This document shows positions 33,297 to 40,027 of a DNA stretch of 40,027 nt, one piece after another. A program made the position numbers and the translations under genes. The notes under the pieces were generated by a model. The model did no database searches, had not been told where the DNA came from, and saw only the letters and a list, made by a program, of their open reading frames with translations. This DNA comes from CAZFYZ01 sp964523735. Lineage in GTDB: Bacteria; Armatimonadota; UBA5829. Within the stretch, counting starts at the first letter, position 1. Each line of letters opens with the position of its first letter. The stretch spans positions 1-40,027 of the forward strand of contig CAZFYZ010000026.1 of NCBI GenBank assembly GCA_964523735.1. Direction: 5' to 3'.

Positions 33297-34975
33297 CAGT
33301 GCGCGCCTCCGCTCACACACGCGCTATGGCACGCCGAATGGCAAGCACTGTGGCAGGCATCGTGGCAGGCCGAGTGGCACGCGCTGTGACAGGCATCGTG
33401 GCAGGCCGTATGGACATAGCACGCGCTGTGGCAAGCGTCTGACTTGATGAACGAGCCATAGTCCTTGGCAACAACGGGTGGGTGCGCCTCGAAGGTCTTG
33501 CTTATCTCCGCAGGCCTGCCGGCGCTGGTGCCTGTATAGTCCTGATGGAAATAGTAGGCATAGTAGCGGTGATAGGAATGGCCCCAGCTCGTGTAGTAGC
33601 TGTCCACGTCCTCGCCCTTCTGCACCTGCTCGAACTGCTCCTGAATCTGCCGCTTGTAGTACTCCCTGGTGGCGTCCAAGTCGCAGTCCCAGGCCTTGCC
33701 CTGGATCTTGTCGGTCATCTCCTCGAAGAGAGACTTCATCTCCGCCTCGTCGAGATGCCCGTCCTTGCGGATGGCGTTGAGCAGGATGTTCTCGTAGATG
33801 TTCTCAGCCGCGACGCCGGTGGGATAGAGCCGCTCGAGTCTCAGGGGATCGAGCGATTTCACCTTGACAAGCCCCAGGTGCTCCAGTCGCGCGACCATTG
33901 CCCCAGCGATCTTCACAAGCGGGATGTTGAGCAGCAGCGCGGCCTCGATCGGGTCCAGGTCGGCGATCTTGCCCTTCTGCCGAAAGCTCGAGACCTTGAT
34001 CTTCGGCGGAACCCAGTCGCCGCTTTCCCAGCTAATCTCGTCCAGCTTGTTGATCGTGTCGGAGTAGGTGGTGAAGCGCCTCTTGAGGGCCCATCCGACG
34101 ATCAGGCCAACGATCGCGAGCCCGATGATCCCAGTGCCGATGCGAATCGGCTCGGCTGGAGTGTGAAACGAAGGCGCGCTCACCGGCTGTGACGACGGAT
34201 ACTCCTGACGCGTCTCCCCGCGAGGCTGTGGCACAAGCGGCTGCGATGTGGGCTCTTTGCGGGTCAACGGGAACCACTGCGAGTCGATGTAGCACTGCAC
34301 TCGCATCTGATAGCGCGCGGGCGGGTTCTTCTTATGGAAGCGAACCGTGAGAAAGTACTCGCCGTTGTAGGGCTGGCCGTAGTAGCTGATCAGATAGTTC
34401 GTGTTGACGAACTTCTCAGTGCGGAAGCCGACCTTCTTCAGGAACTCCTTGCTGACCTCTTTGCCCTGCACCCTGATCGGGTAGTGCAGGTAGATGGTCA
34501 TGTGCTCCATGGGAAGATCCCACTGCACAGGCGACCAGTTGAGGTAAGTGAGCTTGCCGAACTCGCTCTCGGTTGGACCCAGTTGACCGGCGCTGAGCAG
34601 ATCGGCACCGTAGAGGACGATGTAAGTGACTTCGCCTCTGGAGACAGCGGCGCCGTTCGCGAGCACAATGTCAAACTTGTCGCCGCTGACAGGGGAGATC
34701 GAGAGCCCGTACTTGCGGCCGTTGGAGTCCAGGGCGTTGGAGCGCTCGTAGTCGAAGTGGGGGGTCGCGCCGCCGAAGCCCTCGAAGTAGAACCCGTGGA
34801 GTTCCCCGTTCAGGACCTGGTAACGGATCTTGTAGATCAGCGTGGCCTTGCCGTTGTTGGTCGGCGAGATGTCCACCTCGACCCACTTCAGGTCGACCTG
34901 AGTCGCGCACGCGCAGGTGCCAGCTATCAGGAGCAGGCAGAACGCCCGAAAGATATGCCTAACGAGCCGTGACAT
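33296..34975 (-). CDS. DUF2207-like membrane protein with C-terminal tandem CHSA repeat tail (candidate modified substrate)
   Basis: 559 aa from the ATG at 34975, overlapping the upstream stop as TGATG. The signal sequence spans about 8-22. A beta-rich exported domain runs to about 275, and one transmembrane helix lies at about 280-298 (GTGIIGLAIVGLIVGWALKRR). The cytoplasmic part has a winged-helix-like stretch (LDPIEAALLLNIPLVKIAGAMVARLEHLGLVKV), as in DUF2207-type proteins. The last 45 residues hold ten cysteines, at 515, 519, 525, 529 and every fourth residue to 553, in a C-H-S/D-A repeat. The tail should face the cytoplasm, where the next gene's radical SAM enzyme acts. The frame to 35062 is rejected because it reads back into the upstream gene. 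The function of the tail is unknown. Confidence 0.85.
   Translation of the reverse strand: MSRLVRHIFRAFCLLLIAGTCACATQVDLKWVEVDISPTNNGKATLIYKIRYQVLNGELHGFYFEGFGGATPHFDYERSNALDSNGRKYGLSISPVSGDKFDIVLANGAAVSRGEVTYIVLYGADLLSAGQLGPTESEFGKLTYLNWSPVQWDLPMEHMTIYLHYPIRVQGKEVSKEFLKKVGFRTEKFVNTNYLISYYGQPYNGEYFLTVRFHKKNPPARYQMRVQCYIDSQWFPLTRKEPTSQPLVPQPRGETRQEYPSSQPVSAPSFHTPAEPIRIGTGIIGLAIVGLIVGWALKRRFTTYSDTINKLDEISWESGDWVPPKIKVSSFRQKGKIADLDPIEAALLLNIPLVKIAGAMVARLEHLGLVKVKSLDPLRLERLYPTGVAAENIYENILLNAIRKDGHLDEAEMKSLFEEMTDKIQGKAWDCDLDATREYYKRQIQEQFEQVQKGEDVDSYYTSWGHSYHRYYAYYFHQDYTGTSAGRPAEISKTFEAHPPVVAKDYGSFIKSDACHSACYVHTACHDACHSACHSACHDACHSACHSACHSACVSGGAH
33317..33433 (-). repeat. 12-bp coding tandem repeat (CHSA tail)
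   Basis: About nine 12-bp units encoding Cys-His-Ser/Asp-Ala, interrupted once by a 6-codon unit (C519 to C525). The period is a multiple of three and the residues are conserved while codons vary, so it is selected as protein, unlike the 7-bp islands. Confidence 0.9.
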
Positions 34976-35364
34976 CAGTCTTTGGACGATTCTGTTCTGG
35001 CTCTCAGGAGGTCGGCCTGGGATGCGATGAAGTCCCCGAAATCGCTCTTGGCCTGCGCCCACTCAGCCTCGCTGGGGAACGTATCGATCACGCCTTTCCA
35101 GATGACCTGGTAGGTTCGATCGAGACACTGGGCACAGTCGCCCTGCCCGCAGTATTCGAACTTGGCCTCGATATTTGTCGGGCGGAAGACCGGCGTGGGA
35201 CCGGACGTGATCTCAGTGGCTATTCCGAGGAACTTGACCCCTAGCTCCTCCATCACGTCCAGGTGTGCCCGAATAGCCGAGATGACCGACGCAACCGAGA
35301 AGTCGGCTGAGGAGAAACGCATGGTGAGGACGCTGTCGCTGACATCACCGTAGGGCATTTGCAT
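34975..35364 (-). CDS. 129-aa protein of unknown function in the radical SAM cluster
   Basis: 129 aa from the ATG at 35364, with GGAGG about 8 nt upstream. It has no signal peptide or membrane helix. The middle carries three cysteines, C72, C77 and C80 (EYCGQGDCAQC), which could bind a metal or cluster. Its first half is a predicted alpha/beta region (SADFSVASVISAIRAHLDVMEELGVKFLGIA), and the C-terminus is helical and charged. The stop shares one base with the start of the CHSA-tail gene, so the two are co-translated. The small size and position resemble accessory proteins of peptide-modification cassettes, but I do not recognise a family. It could be a chaperone or adaptor for the tail protein. 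Confidence 0.78.
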   Translation of the reverse strand: MQMPYGDVSDSVLTMRFSSADFSVASVISAIRAHLDVMEELGVKFLGIATEITSGPTPVFRPTNIEAKFEYCGQGDCAQCLDRTYQVIWKGVIDTFPSEAEWAQAKSDFGDFIASQADLLRARTESSKD

Positions 35365-35425
35365 ATCACTGAACCTCCGCAGAGTTGTGCTTGCCTGTCT
35401 GGCGATTATTCAACAGAGGGTGCCG

Positions 35426-36043
35426 TTAGTCCTGCAAGTCGGTCTCATATACTCGCGTGGCGAGGTGGTCTAGCAACCCGGCGCGCACGATCAACACAGC
35501 AGAGGCGATATACGCAATCACGGAAGTCAGACCCACAAACCACACCGCTTCGCCATTCCTAGCGAGACCTTGAGGAAGTGCAACCGAAGCACCCACGAGT
35601 CCAACGAGAAAGGCAACCAGCCATAGTGCTCTGACGACCCCATAGGCGCCCACGGTTACTCTACCACGAAGCACGCGACGTGCAAGGAGAGTTGTCGCCA
35701 CGCCTGCTGGGATCCCAGCCAGTCCCAGCGCTATGTACACAGGGATCGCGTGACGAGGCGCACCGGCAGCCCATACGAGCCACCAGAATGAAACGAGAGA
35801 GGCGGCCAAGGCGACCGAGCCAACTGCTGCCGATATTACCGATCTGCCGGTAGGAAGCAGCAGCAGCAGCACGCCGCCAACAAACGCGGGTGCGAAGAGA
35901 CCGATGATGTTGTCGAGTTCGCTGATGTAGTCATCTGGCTGAACGACAATGCAGACGAACATAATGCCCCAGGCGATACACGCTGTACATATCCAGCAGG
36001 CAGCATCCAATGCCGTCGAGATTACAGATTTCCGGGGAAGCAC
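35426..36043 (-). CDS. Polytopic membrane protein, function unknown
   Basis: 205 aa starting with GTG at 36043; GGAGG lies about 8 nt upstream. About six hydrophobic helices cover most of the protein (for example MFVCIVVQP, GLFAPAFVGGVLLLLLPTG, VALAASLVSFWWLVWAAG, ALWLVAFLVGLVGASVAL and VWFVGLTSVIAYIASAVLIV). No catalytic motif is visible. It precedes the 129-aa gene by 61 nt in the same direction and may be the first gene of the radical SAM cluster, but the link is weaker than for the overlapping genes. Confidence 0.72.
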   Translation of the reverse strand: MLPRKSVISTALDAACWICTACIAWGIMFVCIVVQPDDYISELDNIIGLFAPAFVGGVLLLLLPTGRSVISAAVGSVALAASLVSFWWLVWAAGAPRHAIPVYIALGLAGIPAGVATTLLARRVLRGRVTVGAYGVVRALWLVAFLVGLVGASVALPQGLARNGEAVWFVGLTSVIAYIASAVLIVRAGLLDHLATRVYETDLQD

Positions 36044-36463
36044 CTTCCCGCCCTCCTTCTGCTGTCAGCCGTTGCGGTTATCCGGGAACTGAATGAAGCT
36101 TGCGGAATGGAGTTCCCGAAACATGCCGGCGCCGATCCGATGAACCGAGCCTCGCGAACAGCAGCCATTGTCGCCGGAGCCGAACCATCGACCCGCCGCA
36201 GGCGAGATGGTTCGGGATTTCCAGGTTGGGAACCGACGCGGTTCCGCTGCTTCATCCTCTCGGATGCAGAGGGCTAGTCCAGCCCCTCCACCCCGGTATC
36301 TCATGCTAACGCGTGAGACACCACGGCCCCAACTACACAAGCATATCGTCTTGGATTAGTGCGGTAATGCGGCTAGGACAGCCGCCGGAAGCGCAGAACA
36401 TCGCTCAACCTACCTATACCAGCCGGGCACTGACGCAAACTCCCGATAGGAAGGAGACACAGA
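36044..36463. other. 420-nt gap holding palindromic repeats
   Basis: No credible gene in either strand. A hairpin at 36180-36215 pairs CCGAACCATC with GATGGTTCGG (10 bp, 16-nt loop). It is followed directly by the 36211-36254 dispersed repeat. Short frames here have no start sites or family features. The promoter for the 205-aa gene probably lies in 36044-36150 but is not identifiable. Confidence 0.7.
36211..36254 (+). repeat. Dispersed repeat, copy A
   Basis: It begins TTCGGGATTT, has CAGG and ttggg, then a GGAACCG-acg-CGGTTCC hairpin (36229-36245), and ends GCTGCTTCA. Copy B at 37381-37419 is identical at 38 of 39 aligned bases apart from a 5-nt deletion. Confidence 0.88.
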
Positions 36464-37348
36464 CTAACTGCCAGTCAATTTGGAATCGCACCTCGCCAGC
36501 CACTTGCTCCTCTCGTATCCTTCAGGCAGTCTGTCAAAAAGCGTGCGGGCCAGCGCATAGTCCCCATCCTGACAAAGCGCTGAACCCAACTGCAGGATCG
36601 CCTGTTGGCCATAGAACGGAACGTCAGAATGATCAGCGACGTATTCGCGTAGCTCGGAGATGAGTGCTTTGCGCTCCCCCATCCGAATGTAAGCGTATGC
36701 TGCCCAGATGCCAGCATATCTCGAGAAGATCCCGCCTACGGCAGGATCCTTCAGACGCGAGAATGCGACAGCAGCGTCCTTAGCCTGGCTACTCGATCCA
36801 CCCGTACTGCGCCGGGCTTCATCGAAGGCGATCGCTGCCGACGCATCAACGCCTTCCGCGGGCACAACAGAGAAGCTCAGCTCTGGCGTTGTTATTGTGC
36901 CGTGCCAAACGCCTTGGACTGATGCAGGGGAGGTGTACTGCCCGCAAACTGTATAGTCACCCTGCGGCAGACTCGACGTGTACACAGCAAGGATGTCCGC
37001 CTGACAAGACTTGACGCCACCGGCAGGGAACAGCCATGCGTAGTCTGCAGGAACCTCTGCAACACTGGGTGCGATAGGAGCAGGAACAGGCTTCTTGCCA
37101 ATCACCTGTCTAACCGTCCAGCTGACTGTGTAACCAGCACCAAGCTCTGCGAGATTGCGCGATGACGCGTCATTCCTCAATACGAAGCTAACCACAACAG
37201 GCTCTGACTCCACATAACGTTCTTTGGCGAGCCCAGCCTCGAACCTAATGCCTCGGGCACCGTCTGCACCAGAGCATCCAGCGTACCTGTCACCGCACGA
37301 TGGCAGTGACAGCACTGCGCTAAGCACTACAACGATCACGAGTCTCAT
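36464..37348 (-). CDS. Secreted probable lipoprotein, function unknown
   Basis: 294 aa. GAGGAGG lies about 8 nt before the ATG. The N-terminus MRLVIVVVLSAVLSLPSC is a signal peptide with a lipobox-like LPSC, so it is probably a lipoprotein anchored at Cys18. Residues about 35-165 look like an Ig-like beta domain (VESEPVVVSFVLRNDAS, QGDYTVCGQYTSP). The C-terminal third is helical, with a TPR-like pattern (AAYAYIRMGERKALISELREYV, GSALCQDGDYALARTLFDRLP). It stands alone, flanked on both sides by copies of the same dispersed repeat. I do not recognise the family. Confidence 0.8.
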   Translation of the reverse strand: MRLVIVVVLSAVLSLPSCGDRYAGCSGADGARGIRFEAGLAKERYVESEPVVVSFVLRNDASSRNLAELGAGYTVSWTVRQVIGKKPVPAPIAPSVAEVPADYAWLFPAGGVKSCQADILAVYTSSLPQGDYTVCGQYTSPASVQGVWHGTITTPELSFSVVPAEGVDASAAIAFDEARRSTGGSSSQAKDAAVAFSRLKDPAVGGIFSRYAGIWAAYAYIRMGERKALISELREYVADHSDVPFYGQQAILQLGSALCQDGDYALARTLFDRLPEGYERSKWLARCDSKLTGS

Positions 37349-37380
37349 CTACTTTCCTCCTCGTCAATGAGGTTCGGTGT

Positions 37381-37419
37381 TTCGGGATTTGCAGGAACCG
37401 ACGCGGTTCCGCTGCTTCA
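37381..37419 (+). repeat. Dispersed repeat, copy B
   Basis: Same element as 36211-36254, in the same orientation: TTCGGGATTT, CAGG, the GGAACCG/CGGTTCC hairpin and GCTGCTTCA. It lies between the lipoprotein gene start and the glycosyltransferase stop. Confidence 0.88.
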
Positions 37420-37437
37420 CGCGCCGTGCCCCAACCC

Positions 37438-38523
37438 TCAACAGCCGATGAGTTCCAGGTACAGCGCCTCGTTTCTTCGCGCCATGCGTTCGAGACTGTA
37501 GAGCTCGCGCGTCCTTGCCTGCGCGGCGGCGCCCAGTTCTGCCGCCAGTCTGGGATTACTTGCGATCCTCTCTATAGCGTCGGCGAGTGAGTGTGCGTCG
37601 CCGGGAGTTACCAGGATGCCACTCTCGCCGTCAACGATCGACTCGCGCAGCCCGCCAACAGCACTTGCGACCACCGGACAGCCAGCCGACATGGCCTCGA
37701 TGGCCGCTATCCCCAGCCCTTCGGCTAGAGACGGCATCGCGAACACATCGGCCGAGGCCAGAAGCGATCTTGTATCCTGTACGAACCCCAGGAACGATGC
37801 GCTCACATCCAACCTGTCAGCAAGGGACGTAAGCTCCGCTAGACAAGGCCCCACACCAGCGATTGCGAGCTGCACCCTCCGGCCTCTCCCGCCAAGGATC
37901 GCGGCCGCCTGGATCAGGTGATCGATGCCTTTTCTCGGGGCCAGCGTGGCCGCGGCCGCCACGAGTGTGACGTCGTCGGTGACCCCAAGCGACTTCAGCA
38001 GAGCAGGATCGGGTTGGGCAGCAGCGAAATGCTCCACGTCACAGCCGCTCTCTATCACCCGGATCTTGCTCGCCGGCACGCCACAGCCGACCATCACATC
38101 ACGTACCGCGCTTGATATGGCAACCAAAACATCGGTCCATTTGCCGTAAGCCGACGTGTTCGGCCACACCATCCGGATAGGCTCGTCCATCCGGCGAGTC
38201 GCGACGACCATCTTCGCGCCGGCGAGTCTGGCCGCGGCAGAGCCAAGGAGGTGGGCGCGGGATGTGTGGAGGTGAACGATGTCCGGCTGATCTCTTGCGA
38301 TGATCCGCCGGAGCGCCGCCACGGCCCGCAGCGAGAGGGACGAACTCATCTCCACAGTCTCAGTCTGAACACCTTCGCGCGAGGCCCAATCAGCCAGCCG
38401 TGAGCCTTGTCTGCAGATGATCTTGACTCCGTGGCCCCATCGCAGCAGGTAGGAACACAGCGCGCTCACCTGACGTTCGCCGCCGCCCCAGTCCGTTTCG
38501 GCATCTATGTGCAGGGTACGCAA
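37438..38523 (-). CDS. Family 4 glycosyltransferase (GT-B fold)
   Basis: 361 aa if started at the TTG at 38523, giving MRTLHIDAETDWGGGERQV, which fits GT4 proteins exactly. A TTG at 38574 would add 17 residues and overlap the upstream gene by 29 nt. Visible are the N-terminal acceptor-side loop WGGGERQV, PDIVHLHTSRAHLLG, the linker region with VIESGCDVEHF, and the donor-site E-x7-E motif in SLAEGLGIAAIEAMSAGCPVVAS. It transfers a sugar from a nucleotide donor, probably to a surface polysaccharide or glycolipid. Donor and acceptor are unknown. Neither candidate start has a good ribosome-binding site, so it may depend on coupling to the amidohydrolase gene. Confidence 0.9.
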   Translation of the reverse strand: MRTLHIDAETDWGGGERQVSALCSYLLRWGHGVKIICRQGSRLADWASREGVQTETVEMSSSLSLRAVAALRRIIARDQPDIVHLHTSRAHLLGSAAARLAGAKMVVATRRMDEPIRMVWPNTSAYGKWTDVLVAISSAVRDVMVGCGVPASKIRVIESGCDVEHFAAAQPDPALLKSLGVTDDVTLVAAAATLAPRKGIDHLIQAAAILGGRGRRVQLAIAGVGPCLAELTSLADRLDVSASFLGFVQDTRSLLASADVFAMPSLAEGLGIAAIEAMSAGCPVVASAVGGLRESIVDGESGILVTPGDAHSLADAIERIASNPRLAAELGAAAQARTRELYSLERMARRNEALYLELIGC

Positions 38524-38545
38524 CTGGAGCTGACATGTCTGTTTT

Positions 38546-39637
38546 CTATTCAGTTTCCAGCCTCTTTCCCGCAACCCACGCCGGCGTCTCGCTCGCTTCT
38601 TTCTTCATGAAGCGTGCCTGCACCCTCGCCAACCGATCGCACTCGGCGATGGCGATGGGCTTATCGAGCGGCTTGGGCGTCGGCGAGGCGATGCGCTCGA
38701 AGTTGGCGCGGTAGATGTTGTCCAGGGCGGTATCGGAGAGCGAGAGGCCGCGCATTATGCCGTCTTCGGGCGGGCCGAGCAGGAAGTCCGCTCCCTCGGG
38801 GATGCGGTACTCGTCGTTGGACTCCAGGAAGCGGCGGACGATCCCCTGCCGGAGCTTGGCGACCTCCGGCTCGTGGGCTGAGAAGATGTCGGTGCCGAAG
38901 AGGATTCGCGTCGAGTAATGCTCGAAGAACTCGCGCGTGCGAATCGGGTCGTGGGACATGTTGTAGAGCATCTCCACACCCGGCGCGAGGTCGAAATGGA
39001 CCGTCGGGTACTCGTCGAAGAGCTTCGCCGCGCGGTCGAGCTGGGCCGACAGGAAGAAGAAGTGCGCGAAGATGATATGCAAGTTCGGGTGCCGCTCCAG
39101 GACGTTGGCGACTTCTTTATATAGGTCCTCTTTGGGGACGAAGGTCTCGTCGTAGCCCCAGCCGCGCTTCTTGGCCCACTCGGGGGTGAGGCCGGGGTCC
39201 CAGAACTCCTCAGGGTCACACGAGTGCCAGAGGATCGGGAAGCCTGTCTCTTCCATCCGGGCGAAGAAGGGCTCGAAGTAGTCGCTGTCTATGGTGATCG
39301 GCAGGTACTTCCGGCAGGTTGGCTTAGTCTCGATAATCTTGACTCCATCCGCGCCGCACGCGATCAGCTTGTCCACCTGTTCCGCGAAGCCGGGAGCCTG
39401 GACCTCGCCGTTGCTGTAGTGGTTGGAGTGGTCCAGCCCGCCGAACACATAGAATCGGTCGGGGTAGGATGCCTTGGCGACGAAGGCGGGCGCATTATCA
39501 TTCACTTCCTCGCGGCCGAACTCGCAGACGATGCTCATCCGGTCAATGCCGCAGTGCTTGCGGACGGTTTCCAGGCTATCAACGGTGTCCACGTCCCTCA
39601 GGTGCACGTGGCAGTCGATTACGGTGTGGTTGCTCAT
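38546..39637 (-). CDS. Amidohydrolase-2 family metal-dependent hydrolase
   Basis: 363 aa from the ATG at 39637 (MSNHTVIDCHVHLRD), with GAGGGGG about 5 nt upstream; the frame to 39667 has no such site. The metal-binding HxH is in IDCHVHLR. A further His is in FPILWHSCDPEEF, another in LHIIFAHFFFLS, and the last Asp in ILFGTDIFS, the order expected of a TIM-barrel amidohydrolase of the PF04909 type. These enzymes act as decarboxylases or hydrolases on small ring or lactone compounds; the substrate cannot be inferred. It is divergent from the isomerase-type gene at 39911, hinting at a shared sugar or lactone pathway. Confidence 0.9.
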   Translation of the reverse strand: MSNHTVIDCHVHLRDVDTVDSLETVRKHCGIDRMSIVCEFGREEVNDNAPAFVAKASYPDRFYVFGGLDHSNHYSNGEVQAPGFAEQVDKLIACGADGVKIIETKPTCRKYLPITIDSDYFEPFFARMEETGFPILWHSCDPEEFWDPGLTPEWAKKRGWGYDETFVPKEDLYKEVANVLERHPNLHIIFAHFFFLSAQLDRAAKLFDEYPTVHFDLAPGVEMLYNMSHDPIRTREFFEHYSTRILFGTDIFSAHEPEVAKLRQGIVRRFLESNDEYRIPEGADFLLGPPEDGIMRGLSLSDTALDNIYRANFERIASPTPKPLDKPIAIAECDRLARVQARFMKKEASETPAWVAGKRLETE

Positions 39638-39702
39638 CTGGTCCCCCTCGGTTGGTATACAGGCCATACTTCGTCACCTCCTCCGTCTTGGCCTTCGGGT
39701 GC

Positions 39703-39770
39703 GGGCGAAGGATTTCGGGGATCAGGCTTGGTGTTGGCAGAGACACTCGTTACCCGAAATCCTGTCGCCC
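39703..39770. repeat. Long inverted repeat in the divergent intergenic region
   Basis: Arms GGGCGAAGGATTTCGGG (39703-39719) and CCCGAAATCCTGTCGCCC (39753-39770) pair over 17 bp with a one-base bulge around a 33-nt loop. It shares the TTTCGGG core with the palindromes at 13.9, 18.4, 36.2 and 37.4 kb. Confidence 0.85.
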
Positions 39771-39794
39771 CTACGGCGGCCTGTTGGATCGCGG

Positions 39795-39823
39795 TTGATA
39801 CCTGCCTGCCGGTGCAGTATAAT
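39795..39823 (+). promoter_or_regulatory. Near-consensus sigma-70 promoter for the isomerase-type gene
   Basis: TTGATA at 39795-39800, 17-nt spacer, TATAAT at 39818-39823. The start would be near 39830, leaving a leader of about 80 nt before the ATG at 39911. Confidence 0.78.
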
Positions 39824-39910
39824 ACGGCGGATCAACCGACAACAAGATCGTCTGCGGCAGGGTTCTTTTGAGAGGGGACTGGGTCAGCAGCTTACCGACG
39901 GAGGACAATC

Positions 39911-40027
39911 ATGATCGGAGCAAACAAGAGCAGATTCGCACTCTACCTCGGCAACCGGGGTCTCTTTCCTGCCTCGCTGATAGCATCAGCTAGAGATGAG
40001 GTCACCAAGACTCTCAAGGCCATGGGC
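39911..40027 (+). CDS. L-fucose/L-arabinose isomerase-family protein (N-terminus only)
   Basis: Only 39 codons are in the window (MIGANKSRFALYLGNRGLFP...). The 'LYLGNRGLFPASLIASARDEV' start is characteristic of L-fucose isomerase-like proteins, whose first Rossmann-type domain begins this way. GGAGGA lies about 5 nt before the ATG. It is the only plus-strand gene here and has its own strong promoter. It probably interconverts an aldose and ketose; the exact sugar needs the rest of the gene. Confidence 0.8.
   Translation, partial: MIGANKSRFALYLGNRGLFPASLIASARDEVTKTLKAMG

Noticed and set aside
33296..35364. His-Xaa-Ser (Hxs) system
   Set aside because: The tail repeats Cys-His-Ser/Asp-Ala with cysteine dominant rather than HxS, only one radical SAM gene is present, and the 129-aa protein lacks recognisable HxsD features.

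Overview
The window is a GC-rich bacterial chromosome segment in which every recognisable gene but one lies on the minus strand. The exception is the last, partial gene, at 39911. The gene content is a type IV pilus/type II secretion assembly locus with very large secreted partner proteins, a PQQ/NHL-propeller protein, long housekeeping operons and many small palindromic repeats. This fits a free-living or sediment/bioreactor lineage such as Armatimonadota. That placement is inference from overall gene style, not from a marker phylogeny. No tRNA, rRNA, CRISPR array, transposase or prophage was found.

Layout, in minus-strand transcription order from high to low coordinate. (i) 39911 to the window end (plus strand): start of an L-fucose/L-arabinose isomerase-type gene, behind a near-consensus promoter. 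(ii) 39637-36464: amidohydrolase, family 4 glycosyltransferase and a secreted probable lipoprotein, then a 420-nt gap rich in small palindromes. (iii) 36043-30970: polytopic membrane protein, 129-aa Cys-containing protein, a membrane protein whose C-terminus is a tandem Cys-His-Ser/Asp-Ala repeat, a PqqD-like/radical SAM/SPASM enzyme and a second membrane protein. The last four are translationally coupled or nearly so, and I read them as a candidate peptide-modification (RiPP-like) system. (iv) 30824-26935: ECF sigma factor, zinc anti-sigma factor, a secretin N0/N1-like protein fused to a ~140-aa helical unit, and a secreted protein with two more copies of that unit. (v) 26766-22365: PfkB sugar kinase with a hairpin leader, MNT/HEPN pair and alaS. 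(vi) 22372-16992: polytopic alkaline-phosphatase-like protein, ruvX, mltG, yqeG, aroE. (vii) 16953-3879: pilB, pilT, pilC, pilD, a GspG-like pseudopilin and three minor-pseudopilin-like proteins of 603-969 aa. (viii) 3841 to beyond base 1: a secreted protein of at least 1280 aa with a DUF4159-like region and PQQ/NHL propeller repeats, probably a cell-surface or secreted client.

Two layers of structure sit on top of the genes. Between about 6.7 and 25.1 kb almost every gene junction carries an island of 7-bp repeats. Each island has its own unit sequence, several are internally inverted, and most begin at or on the upstream stop codon and run to within a few bases of the next start. Separately there are small palindromes: a TTCGGGAC family near 13.9 and 18.4 kb, a 32-nt inverted element at 11.5 kb with a related copy read in frame inside alaS, and a ~40-bp repeat pair at 36.2 and 37.4 kb.

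The strongest candidates for an undescribed system are the CHSA-tail/radical SAM cluster, the sigma/anti-sigma/STN-HEAT operon, and the heptad islands.
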